A program made the position numbers and the translations under genes. A DNA stretch of 34,492 nt from CAINVV01 sp036508555 (lineage in GTDB: Bacteria; Bacteroidota; Bacteroidia; Bacteroidales; Prolixibacteraceae): positions 1 through 34,492 of the forward strand of contig DATCHD010000105.1 in assembly GCA_036508555.1 (NCBI GenBank), read 5' to 3'. Of this stretch, positions 32,285 to 34,492 are shown piece by piece. The notes under the pieces are model-generated. The model was not told where the DNA came from. It did not search any database and saw only the letters and a program-made list of their open reading frames with translations. Numbering within the stretch: position 1 is the first letter of the stretch; every line of letters begins with the position of its first letter.

Positions 32285-32743
32285 ATGAGAACGACATTAT
32301 TTACCTTGGTGATTCTGTTTTGTTCCATTCAGCTTTTTGCCCAGAGACAAATGGATCCCAAAATGATTGAAGTTATTAAAAGCAAAAAGGTTGCTTTTAT
32401 TACGGAACAGGTTGGTCTGACCTCAAAGGAAGGTGAGAAATTTTGGCCGGTTTACAACCAACTGGAAACAGAACGATTTGCCCTGATGAGCAAAAGAAGA
32501 GAACTGGAAGAGTCGGCCGAAGTTAAATCTGGTAAATCAGACGATTATTACAGGAAACTCACACTGGAAATTGTTTCGCTCCATTTGAAAGAAAGCAAGA
32601 TGATAGAAGAATATAGCAATAAATTTTTAGCTATCCTTCCTGCAGAAAAAGTGGTTAAAATGTATCGTTCAGAAAGGAAATTCAGATCTTATCTGATGCA
32701 TGAAATGAGGAAGAATGATGAAGATAAAGCTGAGAAGAAATAG
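32285..32743 (+). CDS. Exported Spy/CpxP-like small helical protein
   Basis: A 152-residue predicted periplasmic protein with a signal peptide (1-~20, ending LFAQ) and an almost wholly alpha-helical, highly charged mature part. The motif LTSKEGEKFWPVYNQLE resembles the LTxxQ-type repeat of Spy/CpxP/CnrX proteins, which act as chaperones or as periplasmic sensors of metal or envelope stress. Similarity is judged by eye and the family call is tentative. It starts 1 nt after the membrane protein's stop and ends 4 nt from the convergent hisS gene, so it is the last gene of the sigma cassette. It may be the sensor for the probable anti-sigma, or a regulon member carried in the same operon. Confidence 0.6.
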   Translation: MRTTLFTLVILFCSIQLFAQRQMDPKMIEVIKSKKVAFITEQVGLTSKEGEKFWPVYNQLETERFALMSKRRELEESAEVKSGKSDDYYRKLTLEIVSLHLKESKMIEEYSNKFLAILPAEKVVKMYRSERKFRSYLMHEMRKNDEDKAEKK

Positions 32744-32747
32744 TTTT

Positions 32748-34121
32748 TCAGTTTAATTTCCTGGTAATATAAGACGTCAATTCTCCTCTAGCCATCTTAA
32801 TTTGTCCCCCACTTTCCATGTCTTTCAGGGTGATACATCCTTCGTTGATCTCTGACTCACCTGCCAAAACTACAAAGCTGATGCCCTTTTTGTTGGCATA
32901 GTTCATCTGCTTTTTCATTTTTTCTTCGGATGGAAAGATCTCACTCGGGATTCCTGCCTGGCGAAGACTATCGAGCAATGGAAGACAGTAACGCGCTTCC
33001 TTCTCCCCAAAATTGACAAACATAACCCGGGTCGATACGGTCTGGTCCGTTGGGAAAAGAGCTAGTTGCTCCATGACATCATAAATACGGTCGGCCCCGA
33101 AGGAGATACCCACACCGGAAATATCGGGCAATCCAAAAATTCCGGTCAGGTCGTCGTACCTACCTCCTCCTGTGATGGATCCAATCTGAACCTCATTTGC
33201 TTTTACTTCGAATATTGCCCCGGTATAGTAATTCAGCCCTCGTGCAAGCGTAAGATCAAGCTCAACCTTGGTGGACAAACTTCCCTGTTTAAGGTAGCTG
33301 AAAATGGCACGAAGCTCTGCAACTCCTTTTTTCCCGGTCTCGGACTGGCTGATGACAGTCTCAATCTGGTTCAACTTTGCCTCATTATCTCCGGATAGCG
33401 TCAAAATTGGCAGTAATTTTTTTATTGCTTGTTCAGAAACACCTTTCTCTCTCAGTTCATCATTGACTTTTTCCAAACCGATTTTATCGAGCTTATCGAT
33501 GGCGATCGTAATATCAATGATCCGGTCGGCCGCTCCTATGATTTCCGCTATCCCTGCCAGCACTTTCCTGTTGTTGATTTTTACCGTTACGCCAATACCT
33601 AACTTTAAAAAAATGCGGTCGACGATCTGAATCAGCTCATATTCATTTAGTAAGGAGTCTGATCCGATGATATCCACATCACATTGATAAAATTCGCGGT
33701 AACGTCCCTTTTGAGGTCGGTCGGCACGCCAGACAGGCTGAATCTGAAATCGCCTGAAAGGAAAATTGATTTCGCCCTGGTATTGAACAACATAACGGGC
33801 AAAAGGAACCGTTAAATCATATCGAAGGCCCTTCTCTGAAATTTGAAAGGTGGTCTTATTGCTGTTCCTGGCCATCAGATCGCTTTCATTGGCTTTCGCC
33901 AGGAAATCGCCGGAGTTCAGGATTTTGAAAAGTAATTTATCCCCCTCTTCGCCGTATTTCCCAGTTAAAGTAGAGAGATTTTCCATAGCAGGTGTCTCTA
34001 TTTGCTGAAAACCGTAAAGCCTAAATACAGATTTAACGGTATCAAAAATATAGTTTCTGCGAGCCATTTCGACTGGTGAAAAATCGCGCGTTCCTTTTGG
34101 TATGGAGGGTTTCTGAGCCAT
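32748..34121 (-). CDS. hisS: Histidyl-tRNA synthetase
   Basis: Class II aminoacyl-tRNA synthetase that charges tRNA-His, 457 residues. Seen: PKGTRDFSP at the N-terminus, RYDLTVPFARYV, motif 2 region RPQKGRYREFYQCDVD, the histidine-A block GLNYYTGAIFEV and motif 3 region ITGGGRYDDL with GISFGADRIYDV, then an anticodon-binding domain. The frame is open further to 34148, but ATG 34121 (MAQKPSIP) is the likely start because a -7 box lies 25 nt above it, overlapping the extra codons. It is monocistronic, converging on the sigma cassette with 4 nt between stops. Confidence 0.96.
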   Translation of the reverse strand: MAQKPSIPKGTRDFSPVEMARRNYIFDTVKSVFRLYGFQQIETPAMENLSTLTGKYGEEGDKLLFKILNSGDFLAKANESDLMARNSNKTTFQISEKGLRYDLTVPFARYVVQYQGEINFPFRRFQIQPVWRADRPQKGRYREFYQCDVDIIGSDSLLNEYELIQIVDRIFLKLGIGVTVKINNRKVLAGIAEIIGAADRIIDITIAIDKLDKIGLEKVNDELREKGVSEQAIKKLLPILTLSGDNEAKLNQIETVISQSETGKKGVAELRAIFSYLKQGSLSTKVELDLTLARGLNYYTGAIFEVKANEVQIGSITGGGRYDDLTGIFGLPDISGVGISFGADRIYDVMEQLALFPTDQTVSTRVMFVNFGEKEARYCLPLLDSLRQAGIPSEIFPSEEKMKKQMNYANKKGISFVVLAGESEINEGCITLKDMESGGQIKMARGELTSYITRKLN

Positions 34122-34145
34122 AATATATGTTCTTATGAAGATCGG

Positions 34146-34153
34146 CAAATTTA
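34146..34153 (-). promoter_or_regulatory. Probable hisS promoter -7 element
   Basis: TAAATTTG on the - strand, a perfect TAnnTTTG, 24 nt upstream of the hisS ATG and just after the terminator of the upstream receptor gene. No -33 TTG at the expected distance. Confidence 0.5.
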
Positions 34154-34170
34154 AGGATAAAATCGTAAAA

Positions 34171-34199
34171 AAAGAGGGTACCCACCGGGCACCCTCTTT
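34171..34199 (-). terminator. Intrinsic terminator after the TonB-dependent receptor gene
   Basis: Thirteen-bp arms at 34171-34183 and 34187-34199 around a 3-nt loop, with GC-rich GAGGGT/ACCCTC at the base of the stem. On the - strand one pair is a G-U wobble and the stem is followed by a run of T from 34173 down to 34167. It lies 22 nt past the receptor stop. Confidence 0.85.
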
Positions 34200-34221
34200 G
34201 TGAATAATGACGATATATTTT

Positions 34222-34492
34222 TTATTTGAAAATATATTTTATACCAATCTGCAGCTGCCAGCGGGAATAGCTACTAACATTATCCCTGTAGGTTTGAGAA
34301 AGTACCGTTTGGGTAGATCCACCGCCTGCTGTTCCTGACGGGACATAAGGCATTGTAAATGTAGCTTGGGTAGTGGCGGTAGGCTTACCAACCATATTCA
34401 AAAATTGGTATTGCTGATAGCCTAAAACAGTTGTTTTCTCTACTCCCCAATCTTTGTTAATAAAGTTACCAAGATTAACCATATCAAAAGAT
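34222..34492 (-). CDS. TonB-dependent receptor (Oar-like), C-terminal end only
   Basis: Only the last ~90 residues are inside the window; the frame runs off the right edge with no start. The sequence FDMVNLGNFINKDWGVEK near the edge and the end RWQLQIGIKYIFK are typical of the last strands of large Oar-like or SusC-like outer-membrane beta-barrels of Bacteroidota, which take up ligands with TonB energy. The Met at 34482 is internal and not a start. A strong terminator follows the stop, so this is the last gene of its transcript. Class is likely; the ligand and exact subfamily cannot be given from this fragment. Confidence 0.75.
   Translation of the reverse strand, partial: SFDMVNLGNFINKDWGVEKTTVLGYQQYQFLNMVGKPTATTQATFTMPYVPSGTAGGGSTQTVLSQTYRDNVSSYSRWQLQIGIKYIFK

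Overview
This 34.5 kb window looks like ordinary chromosome of a Bacteroidota bacterium, most likely the Bacteroidales/Cytophagales side. The evidence is the protein families (DUF3109, short-LID adenylate kinase, PIN-PhoH, MtaB, a PorV/PorQ-like barrel, an Oar-like TonB-dependent receptor end). A second line is a recurrent TAnnTTTG promoter -7 element, typical of Bacteroidota, found a short distance upstream of many start codons; Shine-Dalgarno sequences are hard to find. No phage, IS, tRNA, rRNA or CRISPR was found. Gene density is very high and no gap between genes exceeds about 225 bases.

Layout: the end of gpmI and a DUF3109 Cys-cluster protein (+, 1-1356) converge on adk and hpt (-, 1364-2502) across a 23-bp perfect hairpin that lies inside both coding ends. 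purE (+) diverges from hpt, so purine salvage and de novo synthesis share one 158-nt control region. Next come two outer-membrane proteins (+, 3277-6222): a PorV-like barrel and a larger barrel with an N-terminal helix-hairpin-helix. A PlsC-like acyltransferase (+) follows. The - strand run 7605-14557 holds lysC, a GT2 glycosyltransferase, an LpxL-like acyltransferase, an inositol-monophosphatase-family enzyme, mtaB and phoH; the middle three are packed tightly and suggest envelope lipid or polysaccharide work. The + strand run 14720-22864 holds folC, a Tat-exported Gfo/Idh/MocA oxidoreductase, a BASS symporter, a second PlsC-like acyltransferase, a CPBP protease and a membrane-anchored GH31, most with gaps of 20-24 nt or overlaps.

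The - strand run 22869-31074 holds an S41 peptidase, a malic enzyme-phosphotransacetylase hybrid, a SAM methyltransferase, PBP1A and ychF. Divergent from ychF is a three-gene cassette (+, 31221-32743): ECF sigma factor, single-pass membrane protein (probable anti-sigma) and exported Spy/CpxP-like protein, which looks like an envelope-stress circuit. hisS (-) and the C-terminal end of a TonB-dependent receptor (-) close the window.

Most housekeeping genes here are routine. The observations best worth a second look are: REP-like palindromes with a shared GATTTGCAATC core at 4105-4146 and 27464-27527, the second being an inverted pair whose two copies differ only by compensated base-pair changes; the way one copy supplies the last six codons and stop of the PorV-like barrel; the HhH outer-membrane protein with degenerate hairpins; and the sigma/anti-sigma/Spy-like cassette. 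I see no clearly new multi-gene defence or mobile system.
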